Assembly: GCF_002954685.1 (NCBI RefSeq)
Contig: NZ_MSCN01000001.1
Coordinates: 186,001 to 250,000 of the forward strand
Direction: 5' to 3'
Source: Polaribacter porphyrae
Lineage (GTDB): Bacteria > Bacteroidota > Bacteroidia > Flavobacteriales > Flavobacteriaceae
DNA: 64,000 nucleotides
A program made the translations under genes and the position numbers. Positions 41,170-49,609 of this stretch are shown one piece after another; position 1 is the first letter of the stretch; each line of letters begins with the position of its first letter. The notes under the pieces were generated by a model. The model had not been told where the DNA came from. It did no database searches and was given only the letters and a program-made list of their open reading frames with translations.

Positions 41170-41201
41170 CAGGCCTAAAAAGACTGTTAAAAGAAAAATA
41201 A
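41160..41201 (+). pseudogene. Duplicated 3' end of the lpxD-like gene (right repeat)
   Basis: The frame reads EQLAGLKRLLKEK and stop, matching the end of the lpxD-like gene at 39869 with four base differences, three of them silent. Similarity extends a few bases further left (to about 41152) with one indel. The nuclease stop codon (TAG 41167-41169) is formed within this copy in another frame. It marks the far border of the inserted nuclease gene. Confidence 0.8.
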
Positions 41202-41238
41202 AATTGATATAACTTTTTTCTAAAAGTAATCAAAGAAC

Positions 41239-41246
41239 TATTTTTG
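41239..41246 (+). promoter_or_regulatory. Candidate -7 promoter element of sucD
   Basis: TATTTTTG matches TAnnTTTG. The predicted start is near 41252, giving a leader of about 70 bases that carries the hairpins at 41276-41303. Confidence 0.5.
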
Positions 41247-41270
41247 CATAGTAAAATAAAAATAACTCCA

Positions 41271-41316
41271 TTTATTTTCCCTTTGGGAAATGTCCAAAGG
41301 ACAATGGGATAAATTA
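41271..41316 (+). repeat. Dispersed palindromic repeat (TTCCCTTTGGGAA family), copy B, in the sucD leader
   Basis: It contains TTTCCCTTTGGGAAA (41276-41290) and the adjacent palindrome TGTCCAAAGGACA (41291-41303), then ATGGG. CCTTTGG of the first can also pair with CCAAAGG of the second, so two mutually exclusive folds exist. It shares TTCCCTTTGGGAA ... ATGGG with the copy at 9561-9593. Confidence 0.55.
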
Positions 41317-41323
41317 ACAAACC

Positions 41324-42196
41324 ATGAGCGTTTTAGTAAATAAAGATTCAAAAATTATTGTACAAGGATTTACAGGTAGTGAAGGTACTTTTCATGCTGG
41401 TCAAATGATTGATTATGGAACCAACGTAGTTGGTGGTGTAACTCCAGGTAAAGGAGGCCAAGAACATTTAGGGAAACCAGTCTTTAATACAGTTGTTGAA
41501 GCTGTTGAAAAAGTAGGAGCAGATACTTCAATAATTTTTGTGCCACCAGCATTTGCTGCAGATGCAATAATGGAATCTGCTGATGCAGGCATTAAAGTAA
41601 TCATTTGTATTACAGAAGGAATTCCTACAGCAGATATGGTTAAAGTTAAAGCTTACATTGCAGATAAAGATACAAGATTAGTTGGTCCAAACTGCCCAGG
41701 AGTTATTACTCCAGATGAAGCAAAAGTTGGTATTATGCCAGGTTTTATTTTCAAAAAAGGGAAAGTAGGGATTGTTTCAAAATCAGGAACTTTAACGTAT
41801 GAAGCAGCAGATCAAGTTGTAAAACAAGGTTTTGGTATTACAACTGCTATTGGTATTGGTGGAGATCCAATTATTGGAACTACTACAAAAGAAGCTGTAG
41901 AAATGTTAATGAATGATGATGAAACTGAAGCAATTGTAATGATTGGTGAAATAGGTGGTAATTTAGAAGCAGAAGCTGCACAATGGATTAAAGCTGATGG
42001 AAATAGAAAACCTGTTGTTGGCTTTATTGCTGGGCAAACTGCACCAGCTGGAAGAACAATGGGACATGCAGGAGCAATTGTAGGTGGAGCAGATGATACT
42101 GCACAAGCAAAAATGGAAATATTAGCTGCAAACGGAGTTCACGTAGTTAGTTCACCAGCAAAAATCGGAGAAATGGTAGCAAGTGTTTTAAATTAA
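41324..42196 (+). CDS. sucD: Succinyl-CoA synthetase (succinate-CoA ligase) alpha subunit
   Basis: A 290-residue TCA cycle enzyme subunit, converting succinyl-CoA to succinate with formation of a nucleoside triphosphate. The CoA-binding Rossmann start is [17 protein letters not shown], with GGVTPGKGG and VGPNCPG. The phosphohistidine loop is GHAGAIVGG, and [14 protein letters not shown] precedes it. The beta subunit is not in the window. It has its own leader, with a hairpin pair, and a terminator after. Confidence 0.97.
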   Translation: MSVLVNKDSKIIVQGFTGSEGTFHAGQMIDYGTNVVGGVTPGKGGQEHLGKPVFNTVVEAVEKVGADTSIIFVPPAFAADAIMESADAGIKVIICITEGIPTADMVKVKAYIADKDTRLVGPNCPGVITPDEAKVGIMPGFIFKKGKVGIVSKSGTLTYEAADQVVKQGFGITTAIGIGGDPIIGTTTKEAVEMLMNDDETEAIVMIGEIGGNLEAEAAQWIKADGNRKPVVGFIAGQTAPAGRTMGHAGAIVGGADDTAQAKMEILAANGVHVVSSPAKIGEMVASVLN

Positions 42197-42241
42197 ACAC
42201 TAATTATAAAATTAAGTTAATTTTAAACAATTAATCGTATT

Positions 42242-42276
42242 AAAATCCGTTGAATTTGTAAATTCAATGGATTTTT
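42242..42276 (+). terminator. Terminator after sucD
   Basis: AAAATCCGTTGAATTT and AAATTCAATGGATTTT form a long stem with one wobble pair, followed by T residues, 45 bases after the sucD stop. Confidence 0.8.
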
Positions 42277-42297
42277 AATTCAAGTAAATCAAACATT

Positions 42298-45261
42298 ATG
42301 AAAAAATTTAAACTACTAGCAATTAGTATATTACTAGTAACTGCAATAAGTTGCAAAACAGAAAAAGAGAAGTCATATAAAGTTACTTCTCAAAAAGATG
42401 CCAATGGTATCACTTACGAAACTGTAGAAAATGACCCTACAGGCTTACGTTTATACACTTTAGACAATGGTTTAAAGGTGTATTTGAGTAAGAATGAAGA
42501 TGAACCAAAAATACAGACATATATAGCTGTAAGAGCAGGTTCTAATTACGACCCAAAAGAATCTACAGGATTAGCACACTATTTAGAACATATGGTGTTT
42601 AAAGGAACTCACAAAGTTGGAACTGCAGATTGGGAAAAAGAAAAAGGATATTTAGAAAAAATATCTGATTTATATGAGCAGCACAGAACTGAAGAAGATG
42701 TTGAAAAAAAGAAAGCTATTTATAAAGAAATCGATAAGGTTTCTTTAGAAGCATCTAACTATTCTATTGCAAATGAATATGATAAAATGACAGCTTCTCT
42801 AGGTGCGACTGGCACAAATGCATATACTTGGTTTGAGCAAACTGTATATACCAATAAAATTCCAGCAAACGAATTTAATAAATGGATTACATTAGAAGCT
42901 GAACGTTTTAGTACACTGGTTTTAAGACTATTTCATACAGAATTAGAAGCTGTTTTTGAAGAGTTCAACAGAGGGCAAGATAACGATTTTAGAAAACGTT
43001 ATGCAGCAATGTTAGATGGTTTATTTCCAAATCATCCTTATGGACAGCAAACAACTATTGGTACAGGAGAGCATTTAAAAAATCCTTCAATGATAGATAT
43101 TCATAATTATTTTGATAAATATTATGTACCAAATAATATGGCTATTGTTTTAGTTGGGGATTTAGAATTTGAAGCAACAATCAAAAAAGTAAACGACGCT
43201 TTTGGGAAATTTGAAAAGAAAGAATTAACGCATCCTACTTTACCAAAAGAAGAACCAATTACTAAACCTATTATTAATGAAGTATTTGGTCCTACATCAG
43301 AAAATATTTCTATTGCTTTTAGATCTGGAGGTGTAAATACAGAGGATGAAAAAATGGTAACATTGGTTGATATGATTATGGCTAATGGAAATGCAGGATT
43401 AATAGATTTAAACTTAAACCAAAAGCAAGTTGTACAAAGAGCAAGTTGTTCTCCAACTTTTTTAAATGATTATGGTTATCACACGTTTACAGGTTCTCCA
43501 AAATCGGGTCAAACTTTAGATGAAGTAAAAGATTTGTTATTAGAACAAGTTACTAAACTAAAAAATGGAGAATTTGATGAATGGATGATTGATGCAGTTG
43601 TAAACGATTTAAAATTAAGTGAAACTCGCCAATATGAAAATAATAGAGATTTGGCAGATAAATACGTTGAAGCTTTTATTTATCAACAAAATTGGGCAAA
43701 TAGAGTAAGGTTTTTAGACGATTTAAAAAAGGTTTCTAAAGAAGAATTAGTTGCTTTTGCAAATGATTTCTATAGAGAAAATTATGTAGTTACATACAAA
43801 AGAAAAGGTGAAGATAAAAATATCGTAAAAGTTGAAAACCCTGGTATTACACCAGTAAACTTAAATAGAGATAAAAGTTCAGACTATATTAAAGAGTTCA
43901 ATAAAATGAAATCTGATGAATTGAAACCTCAATTTGTAGATTATAAAACAGCAATAAAGGAAACTAAAACTGCTAATGACATTAAAGTTTCGTATGTGGA
44001 AAATCAAAAAAATGATTTATTTGATATGAACATTATTTTTGATATGGGCAGTGATAATGATAAAAAATTGTCTTTAGCTGCTGGTTATTTAGAATATATA
44101 GGTACAGATAAATACACAAATGAAGAGCTAAAAAAAGAGTTTTACAAATTAGGAATTTCTTATTATGTGAGTACTGCAAGTGATAAAACATATGTTGGTT
44201 TAAATGGACTAAAAGAAAACTTGCCAAAAGGTTTAGAATTATTAGAACATTTATGGGATAATGCAAAAGCTGATCAAGACGCTTATGATAAATATGTAGA
44301 GAAAATCTACAAAGGGCGTCAAGATGGTAAAACTCAAAAAGGAAATATTCTATGGAATGGCTTGATGAACTATGGTAAATATGGAGAAGATTCTCCTTTA
44401 AGAGATATCATGCAAATTGATGAATTAAAAGCCATTAATCCAGAAGAATTAGTTGCGTTAGTAAAAGATATGAAAAATTATAAGCAGCGTATTTTTTATT
44501 ATGGAAAAGATGTAGATAATGCAGTTACAGCTCTAAACAGCAAGCATAAAATTTATGGTGATTTAAAAGAATATCCTATAGCAAAAAAATACAAAGAAAC
44601 AGAAACTGGTGGTAATGTTTTCTTTACAGATTATGATATGGTACAAACAGAAATGTTGTTTTTAGCAAAAGGAGATCCTTTTAAACCAGAAAATATGGCT
44701 GCATCAACGTTATTTAATACGTATTTTGGTAGTGGATTATCATCAATTGTATTTCAAGAAATTAGAGAATCTAAATCATTAGCTTATTCTGCTTTTGCTT
44801 CTTATCAAGGTGCATCTAAAAAAGATTCTCCTAATTATGTAATGGCTTATGTGGGTACACAAGCTAATAAACTAGAACAAGCTGTAGATGCTATGATGGA
44901 GTTAATGAATGATATGCCAGAAGCAGACAAGCAGTTTCAAGCAGCGAAAGAATCAACATTAAAAAAGTTAGCAGCACAAAGAATTACAAAATCTAATATT
45001 TTTTGGTCTTATGAAAGATTACAAAAACTAGGTATTGATAATGATAATAGAGAAGCAATGTACAATACCATCAAAAATATGACTATGGAAGATTTAAAAG
45101 AATTTTTTGATAATAATATTAAAGGTGAAAGTTATAATGTAATGGTAATTGGTAATAAAAAAGATTTGGATGTAAAATCTCTAAAAAAATTAGGAAAGAT
45201 AAAAGAATTAGAGGTAGATTATTTATTCAATTATGTAGATAAGAAGAAGGTAAAATCTTAA
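42298..45261 (+). CDS. M16 (insulinase/pitrilysin) family metallopeptidase lipoprotein
   Basis: A 987-residue zinc peptidase exported as a lipoprotein (lipobox TAISC, Cys20). The N-terminal M16 domain has the inverted zinc motif HxxEH as HYLEH (His94, Glu97, His98), with the third ligand in ELEAVFEEFNRGQ. The second, inactive-type M16 domain follows (ENISIAFRSGG; EIRESKSLAYSAFASYQG in the distal copy). Four homologous lobes of about 240 residues fit the length. It is a periplasm- or outer-membrane-bound peptidase for peptides or misfolded proteins. The gene stands between two terminators and so is transcribed alone. Confidence 0.92.
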   Translation: MKKFKLLAISILLVTAISCKTEKEKSYKVTSQKDANGITYETVENDPTGLRLYTLDNGLKVYLSKNEDEPKIQTYIAVRAGSNYDPKESTGLAHYLEHMVFKGTHKVGTADWEKEKGYLEKISDLYEQHRTEEDVEKKKAIYKEIDKVSLEASNYSIANEYDKMTASLGATGTNAYTWFEQTVYTNKIPANEFNKWITLEAERFSTLVLRLFHTELEAVFEEFNRGQDNDFRKRYAAMLDGLFPNHPYGQQTTIGTGEHLKNPSMIDIHNYFDKYYVPNNMAIVLVGDLEFEATIKKVNDAFGKFEKKELTHPTLPKEEPITKPIINEVFGPTSENISIAFRSGGVNTEDEKMVTLVDMIMANGNAGLIDLNLNQKQVVQRASCSPTFLNDYGYHTFTGSPKSGQTLDEVKDLLLEQVTKLKNGEFDEWMIDAVVNDLKLSETRQYENNRDLADKYVEAFIYQQNWANRVRFLDDLKKVSKEELVAFANDFYRENYVVTYKRKGEDKNIVKVENPGITPVNLNRDKSSDYIKEFNKMKSDELKPQFVDYKTAIKETKTANDIKVSYVENQKNDLFDMNIIFDMGSDNDKKLSLAAGYLEYIGTDKYTNEELKKEFYKLGISYYVSTASDKTYVGLNGLKENLPKGLELLEHLWDNAKADQDAYDKYVEKIYKGRQDGKTQKGNILWNGLMNYGKYGEDSPLRDIMQIDELKAINPEELVALVKDMKNYKQRIFYYGKDVDNAVTALNSKHKIYGDLKEYPIAKKYKETETGGNVFFTDYDMVQTEMLFLAKGDPFKPENMAASTLFNTYFGSGLSSIVFQEIRESKSLAYSAFASYQGASKKDSPNYVMAYVGTQANKLEQAVDAMMELMNDMPEADKQFQAAKESTLKKLAAQRITKSNIFWSYERLQKLGIDNDNREAMYNTIKNMTMEDLKEFFDNNIKGESYNVMVIGNKKDLDVKSLKKLGKIKELEVDYLFNYVDKKKVKS

Positions 45262-45281
45262 TTTTTTATGTCTTAAAGTAT

Positions 45282-45318
45282 AAAATCCGTAAAGTAAAAA
45301 ATACTTTACGGATTTTTA
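45282..45318 (+). terminator. Terminator after the M16 peptidase gene
   Basis: AAAATCCGTAAAGTA and TACTTTACGGATTTT form a perfect 15-base stem with a short A-rich loop and a following T tract. Confidence 0.9.
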
Positions 45319-45326
45319 TTTTATAG

Positions 45327-45334
45327 TATATTTG
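45327..45334 (+). promoter_or_regulatory. Candidate -7 promoter element of fabG
   Basis: TATATTTG matches TAnnTTTG, directly after the terminator. Start near 45340, about 16 bases before the fabG ATG. This excludes the in-frame TTG at 45332 as a start codon. Confidence 0.6.
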
Positions 45335-45355
45335 CATCATCAAACATCAAACGAA

Positions 45356-46102
45356 ATGAAATTACTAGAAAATAAATCAGCTATAATTACAGGAGCAACC
45401 AGAGGTATTGGAAGAGGAATTGCAGTAGAATTTGCAAAACAAGGTGCAAATGTAGCTTTTACTTATAGCTCTTCTGTTGATGCAGCAAACGCGTTAGAAG
45501 AAGAGTTGAAAGCATTTGGAGTTTCTGCTAAAGGCTATCAATCTAATGCTGCAGATTTCGATGCTGCACAAGAATTGGCTAAAGAAGTTCAAAAAGAATT
45601 TGGTGCTATAGATATTCTAGTTAATAATGCAGGTATTACTAAAGATAACCTACTAATGCGTATATCAGAAGCAGATTTTGATAAAGTAATAGAAGTAAAC
45701 TTAAAATCTGTTTTTAACTTAACCAAAGCTGTTATTAGACCAATGATGAAACAAAGAGCTGGCTCTATTATTAATATGAGTTCTGTTGTTGGTTTAAAAG
45801 GGAATGCTGGGCAAACAAATTATGCAGCTTCAAAAGCTGGTATTGTTGGTTTTTCTAAATCTGTTGCTTTAGAATTAGGCTCAAGAAATGTAAGAAGTAA
45901 TGTTATTGCTCCTGGCTTTATAGAAACTGAAATGACAGATAAATTAGATGAAAAAATAGTGCAAGGCTGGCGAGATTCTATTCCGTTAAAAAGAGGAGGC
46001 AAACCTGAGGATATTGCAAATGCTTGTGTATTTTTAGCATCAGATATGAGTGCATATATTACTGGTCAAACCCTATCTGTTGATGGTGGTATGCTTACTT
46101 AA
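45356..46102 (+). CDS. fabG: 3-oxoacyl-[acyl-carrier-protein] reductase FabG
   Basis: A 248-residue short-chain dehydrogenase performing the NADPH-dependent reduction step of fatty acid elongation. The cofactor motif is TGATRGIGRGIA, then NNAG. The catalytic Ser is in NMSSVVGLKG, with Tyr and Lys in YAASKAG, and the C-terminal GQTLSVDGGMLT is typical of FabG. The ATG at 45356 gives the standard length. It is a single-gene unit with its own promoter. Confidence 0.95.
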   Translation: MKLLENKSAIITGATRGIGRGIAVEFAKQGANVAFTYSSSVDAANALEEELKAFGVSAKGYQSNAADFDAAQELAKEVQKEFGAIDILVNNAGITKDNLLMRISEADFDKVIEVNLKSVFNLTKAVIRPMMKQRAGSIINMSSVVGLKGNAGQTNYAASKAGIVGFSKSVALELGSRNVRSNVIAPGFIETEMTDKLDEKIVQGWRDSIPLKRGGKPEDIANACVFLASDMSAYITGQTLSVDGGMLT

Positions 46103-46218
46103 TCTATTAATTTATTAGGAGTTATTTACAAAACTTCATTCATCTTCACTTAATTGTAGTTCATCTACAATGACCTTTTATTTACCTTTTTTCACTAAAA
46201 AGAGATTAAGTTGCGTTA

Positions 46219-46226
46219 TATATTTG
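46219..46226 (+). promoter_or_regulatory. Candidate -7 promoter element of the small gene at 46247
   Basis: TATATTTG matches TAnnTTTG, ending 20 bases before the ATG; the predicted start is near 46232. Confidence 0.5.
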
Positions 46227-46246
46227 TAGCGTAATTAACTTTTAAA

Positions 46247-46453
46247 ATGATGGAAATAGTAAACTTGACAGAAAAACAAAAATCAGTAGTAGATATTCTT
46301 AAAAAAGAGCATTTAACTAGTTTTCAGATTCTTACAAGAGTAAAAAATATTTCAATTATTCTTGTATTGTATAAAGAACTAGATGGATTATATAAAAAAG
46401 GAATGTTAGGAAGTTACATAAAAAATAATCTAAAGTATTATTATATACCCTAA
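46247..46453 (+). CDS. Small hypothetical protein, possible winged-helix
   Basis: A 68-residue soluble protein (MMEIVNLTEKQKSVVDILKK ... ILVLYKELDGLYKKGMLGSY ... YYYIP). The helix-turn-helix-strand pattern resembles a minimal winged-helix or a restriction-control-like DNA-binding domain, but no family is recognised. Coding is supported by an exact promoter element 20 bases upstream and by a terminator hairpin 85 bases downstream, so it is its own transcription unit. A second ATG one codon in is an equally possible start. Confidence 0.6.
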   Translation: MMEIVNLTEKQKSVVDILKKEHLTSFQILTRVKNISIILVLYKELDGLYKKGMLGSYIKNNLKYYYIP

Positions 46454-46537
46454 AAATAAATTTAAGTTAAAGCCCTTAATTAACCCCTAAAAACTCCTAA
46501 TTACCCCTTATTTTTTTGAATTATTAAGTTAGAGAAT

Positions 46538-46567
46538 CCATAACATTTTTAACGTTATGGGTTTTTC
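46538..46567 (+). terminator. Terminator after the small gene at 46247
   Basis: CCATAAC and GTTATGG enclose a nine-base loop and are followed by GTTTTTC. It also insulates the next gene. Confidence 0.7.
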
Positions 46568-46603
46568 TGTTATGAATGATATTTATATCTTTCCAATAAA
46601 TTA

Positions 46604-48637
46604 TTGGTATTGTCTTCAACATTGATTTTATATCTCATTTTAAGTTTGCTATTGAGTAGTTCAGTAGCATTTTTTCAATATTATTATAAAGTAAAGTCTA
46701 AAAATAATAGTACACTTTTCTTGTTTTTATTAAAAACCATCAGTTTATTTTTATTGATTTTATTGTTGATTAATCCTAAAATAAATCAAATAGAAACTGA
46801 AAACAGTAAACCAAAACTATCTATTTTAATAGATGATTCTAAATCTATTTCTTTTTTTAATGAAACTAATTCAATTAAAGGTGTTAGGTATAGCCTGATG
46901 AATAATAGACTATTAAAAGATAAGTTTCATATTGATGAATTTACTTTTGGTAATTCAACTCAAGTTTTAGATAGCTTAACTTTTACTCAAAAGCAAACCA
47001 ATATTTCAAACGCTATTACTAGTATTAATGAATTACAAAAAAATAAAATTGCACCCATTTTAGTATTGACAGATGGTAATCAAACTATTGGAACAGATTA
47101 TGAGTTTATAAACTCAAAACAGCAAATTTATCCAATAGTTTTTGGAGACACTACAAAATATGTTGATGTAAAAATCACGCAACTGAATGCAAATAAATAC
47201 AGTTTTATTAAAAATAAATTTCCAGTAGAAGTATTGCTAAATTATCAAGGAGAAGAAAGTGTTAGAAGTCAGTTTGTAATTTCTAAAGATAACCGAGTAG
47301 TTTTTAGAAAGAATATAACTTTTTCAAAAGAAAATAATTCAGTTACTATTTTAACAAATTTAACATCAACAAGAGAAGGGTTGCAATATTACAAAGCATC
47401 TATATCAAAAATTGATAATGAAAAAAATATAAAAAATAATACCAAATATTTTAGTGTAGAAGTTATCAATGAGCAAACAAAAATATTGGTGTTAAGTTCT
47501 ATTTTGCATCCAGATATTGGGGCTTTAAAAAAAGCAATAGAGAGCAACAAACAAAGAAAAGTAGAAGTATTTAAAATAGAAGATTTTAAAGGGCAATTAA
47601 AAGATTATCAGTTAATCATATTATATCAACCTAATACTAAATTTAGTAAATTCTTATCAAAGTTAAATGAACAAAATACTAATTATCTACTAATTTCTGG
47701 TGTAGCAACAGATTGGAATTTTATCAATAGAATGCAATTAGGTATTAAAAAAAATGCAATCAATCAACCAGAAAATTATGCTCCAAATTATAATGATAAA
47801 TTCCTTCCTTTTTATCAAGAAGATATAAGTTTTAATGATTTTCCACCTTTAAAAGACAAGTTTGGAGAAGTAACAATTTCTAAACCAAATCAAACTTTAT
47901 TATACCAAAATATTAATGGTTTAGCAACTCAACAACCTTTGTTAACTACTTTTAATGAAAATAATCAGAAAGGGGCTATTCTATTTGGAGAAGGTATTTG
48001 GAAATGGAGATCAACAAGCTTTTTAAATACCAATTCTTTTCAAGAATTTGACAAGTTCATTGGTAATTTAGTACAGTATTTAGCATCAAACAAAAAAAGA
48101 AAACGATTAGAGGTAAATTATGAAAATTTGTATCCTTCTAATTCTTCTATTCGTATTTCAGCGTTTTATACAGATGAGAATTATAAGTTTGATACTAGAG
48201 CTTCTTTAGAAATTTTAATAGTAAATAATGAAACTAAAGAAGAAGTTAAACTACCTTTTTCTCTTGTAAACAACAGTTACCAAGTTGAAGTAGAAAATTT
48301 AAATTCAGGTGATTATTCTTTTACAGTTAGTGTTTTAGGGCAAAAATTAAAAAAGTATGGACGTTTTAAAATCACTGAATTTGAGGTAGAAAATCAATTT
48401 ACGAATGCTAACTTTAGCAAACTACAGAAATTAGCAGAAAATTCTAATGGAAAATTATATCATGAAAATGATATTGATAAACTTATTAAAGATTTATTAG
48501 AAAACCCTAATTTTTACACCATTCAAAAATCAATAAAAAAAGAGAAAAACCTAATCAATTGGAAATGGATATTAGCTACGCTGATAATATTGTTTTCAAT
48601 TGAGTGGTTTACAAGAAAATATTTTGGTAAAATATAA
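46604..48637 (+). CDS. vWA-like membrane protein (BatA-type/glutamine-amidotransferase-fold family)
   Basis: A 677-residue membrane protein. There are two N-terminal transmembrane segments (residues ~6-24 and ~38-58), then a von Willebrand A-like domain beginning KLSILIDDSKSISFF (MIDAS-like DxSxS) with VLTDGNQT. A middle beta-sandwich region follows, then a domain that reads like the glutamine-amidotransferase-like fold of this family (LILYQPNTKFSKFL; EGIWKWRSTSF). A final transmembrane helix is at ~653-670. No ATG is available near the start. TTG at 46604, 46610 or 46622 are the options, and a TATCTTTC element at 46586 favours an early one. Function is unknown; structural or stress-related in the envelope. 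Confidence 0.75.
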   Translation: MVLSSTLILYLILSLLLSSSVAFFQYYYKVKSKNNSTLFLFLLKTISLFLLILLLINPKINQIETENSKPKLSILIDDSKSISFFNETNSIKGVRYSLMNNRLLKDKFHIDEFTFGNSTQVLDSLTFTQKQTNISNAITSINELQKNKIAPILVLTDGNQTIGTDYEFINSKQQIYPIVFGDTTKYVDVKITQLNANKYSFIKNKFPVEVLLNYQGEESVRSQFVISKDNRVVFRKNITFSKENNSVTILTNLTSTREGLQYYKASISKIDNEKNIKNNTKYFSVEVINEQTKILVLSSILHPDIGALKKAIESNKQRKVEVFKIEDFKGQLKDYQLIILYQPNTKFSKFLSKLNEQNTNYLLISGVATDWNFINRMQLGIKKNAINQPENYAPNYNDKFLPFYQEDISFNDFPPLKDKFGEVTISKPNQTLLYQNINGLATQQPLLTTFNENNQKGAILFGEGIWKWRSTSFLNTNSFQEFDKFIGNLVQYLASNKKRKRLEVNYENLYPSNSSIRISAFYTDENYKFDTRASLEILIVNNETKEEVKLPFSLVNNSYQVEVENLNSGDYSFTVSVLGQKLKKYGRFKITEFEVENQFTNANFSKLQKLAENSNGKLYHENDIDKLIKDLLENPNFYTIQKSIKKEKNLINWKWILATLIILFSIEWFTRKYFGKI

Positions 48638-48649
48638 CAATTGGTCTAA

Positions 48650-48679
48650 TTGTTTTCATAAATAGAAGTCGTAAATTTG
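48650..48679 (+). promoter_or_regulatory. Promoter of the prohibitin-family gene (TTG-N19-TAAATTTG)
   Basis: TTG at 48650-48652 and TAAATTTG at 48672-48679, with ideal 19-base spacing. Predicted start near 48685, about 18 bases before the ATG. Confidence 0.65.
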
Positions 48680-48702
48680 TTAAAATTTAAAAATTAATAG
48701 AA

Positions 48703-49533
48703 ATGGCAAATAATCAAATGGAATTAAACTTCCCAAAAGGAGGAGTTTTTTTAGTGATAATAGCAGTTGCAGCAATTATTTTATTTTCAAAATCTACAGT
48801 TACAATTGGTCCTGGAGAAGGTGGAGTAATTTTTGAAACGTTAGGAGATGGTATCAATACCGATAAATCTTATGGAGAAGGTTTTCATATTGTTGCACCT
48901 TGGAATAAGATGATTGTAAGAAAAATACGTCAGCAATCGATATCTGATGAAATGAATGTACTTTCTGTAAACGGATTAGAAGTAAAAGTAAACGGAACCA
49001 TTTGGTATAAACCAGAATTTGAAAATTTAGGTTTATTGATTAAAACAAAAGGTGAGGATTATGAGCGTGAATTATTAGACCCAGCAATAAATGCTGCTGC
49101 TAGAAGTGTTGTAGGACGTTATACACCAGAACAATTGTATTCTAGTAAACGTGATGTAATTGAACAAGAAATTTTAGACGAAGTGCAAACCGTTTTAAAA
49201 GATCAGTATTTAATAGTGAAGAGGGTTTTGGTTGAAGATGTTAAATTACCCCCAACAATTAGAACAGCTATTGAAACTAAACTAAAGCAAGAGCAAGAAT
49301 CTTTAGAATATGAGTTTAGATTAGCAAAAGCAAAAAAAGAGGCAGAAAGACAAAAGATTGATGCTGAAGGTAAAGCGATTGCAAATAAAATTTTAAGTGC
49401 TTCTTTAACGGATAAAATTCTTCAAGAAAAAGGGATTGAAGCAACTTTAGAGTTGTCTAAATCTCCAAATAGCAAAGTTGTTTTAATTGGTTCTGGTAAA
49501 TCTGGAATGCCTATTATTTTAGGAAATCAATAG
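48703..49533 (+). CDS. Prohibitin/SPFH (Band 7) family membrane protein
   Basis: A 276-residue protein with an N-terminal transmembrane segment (GGVFLVIIAVAAIILF, residues ~14-30). An SPFH domain (TIGPGEGGVIFETLGDGINT; KMIVRKIRQQSISDEMNVLS; ARSVVGRYTPEQLYSSKRDVIE) is followed by a long charged coiled coil (EYEFRLAKAKKEAERQKID) typical of prohibitins. It assembles into membrane rings that organise microdomains and often interact with FtsH-type proteases. It is a single-gene unit with a good promoter and a strong terminator. Confidence 0.93.
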   Translation: MANNQMELNFPKGGVFLVIIAVAAIILFSKSTVTIGPGEGGVIFETLGDGINTDKSYGEGFHIVAPWNKMIVRKIRQQSISDEMNVLSVNGLEVKVNGTIWYKPEFENLGLLIKTKGEDYERELLDPAINAAARSVVGRYTPEQLYSSKRDVIEQEILDEVQTVLKDQYLIVKRVLVEDVKLPPTIRTAIETKLKQEQESLEYEFRLAKAKKEAERQKIDAEGKAIANKILSASLTDKILQEKGIEATLELSKSPNSKVVLIGSGKSGMPIILGNQ

Positions 49534-49553
49534 ATACAAATTTTTTATAAAGT

Positions 49554-49584
49554 AAAAAATCCAGCCTAAAAGCTGGATTTTTTT
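49554..49584. terminator. Bidirectional terminator between the prohibitin and outer-membrane protein genes
   Basis: AAAAAATCCAGC, loop CTAAAA, GCTGGATTTTTTT: a GC-containing stem with A and T tracts on both sides, serving convergent genes. Confidence 0.9.
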
Positions 49585-49609
49585 ATGAAATTAAAAATAT
49601 ATTTTTAAT

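Noticed and set aside
45332..45355. TTG at 45332 as the fabG start
   Set aside because: It is part of the TATATTTG promoter element, and the ATG at 45356 gives the standard FabG length.
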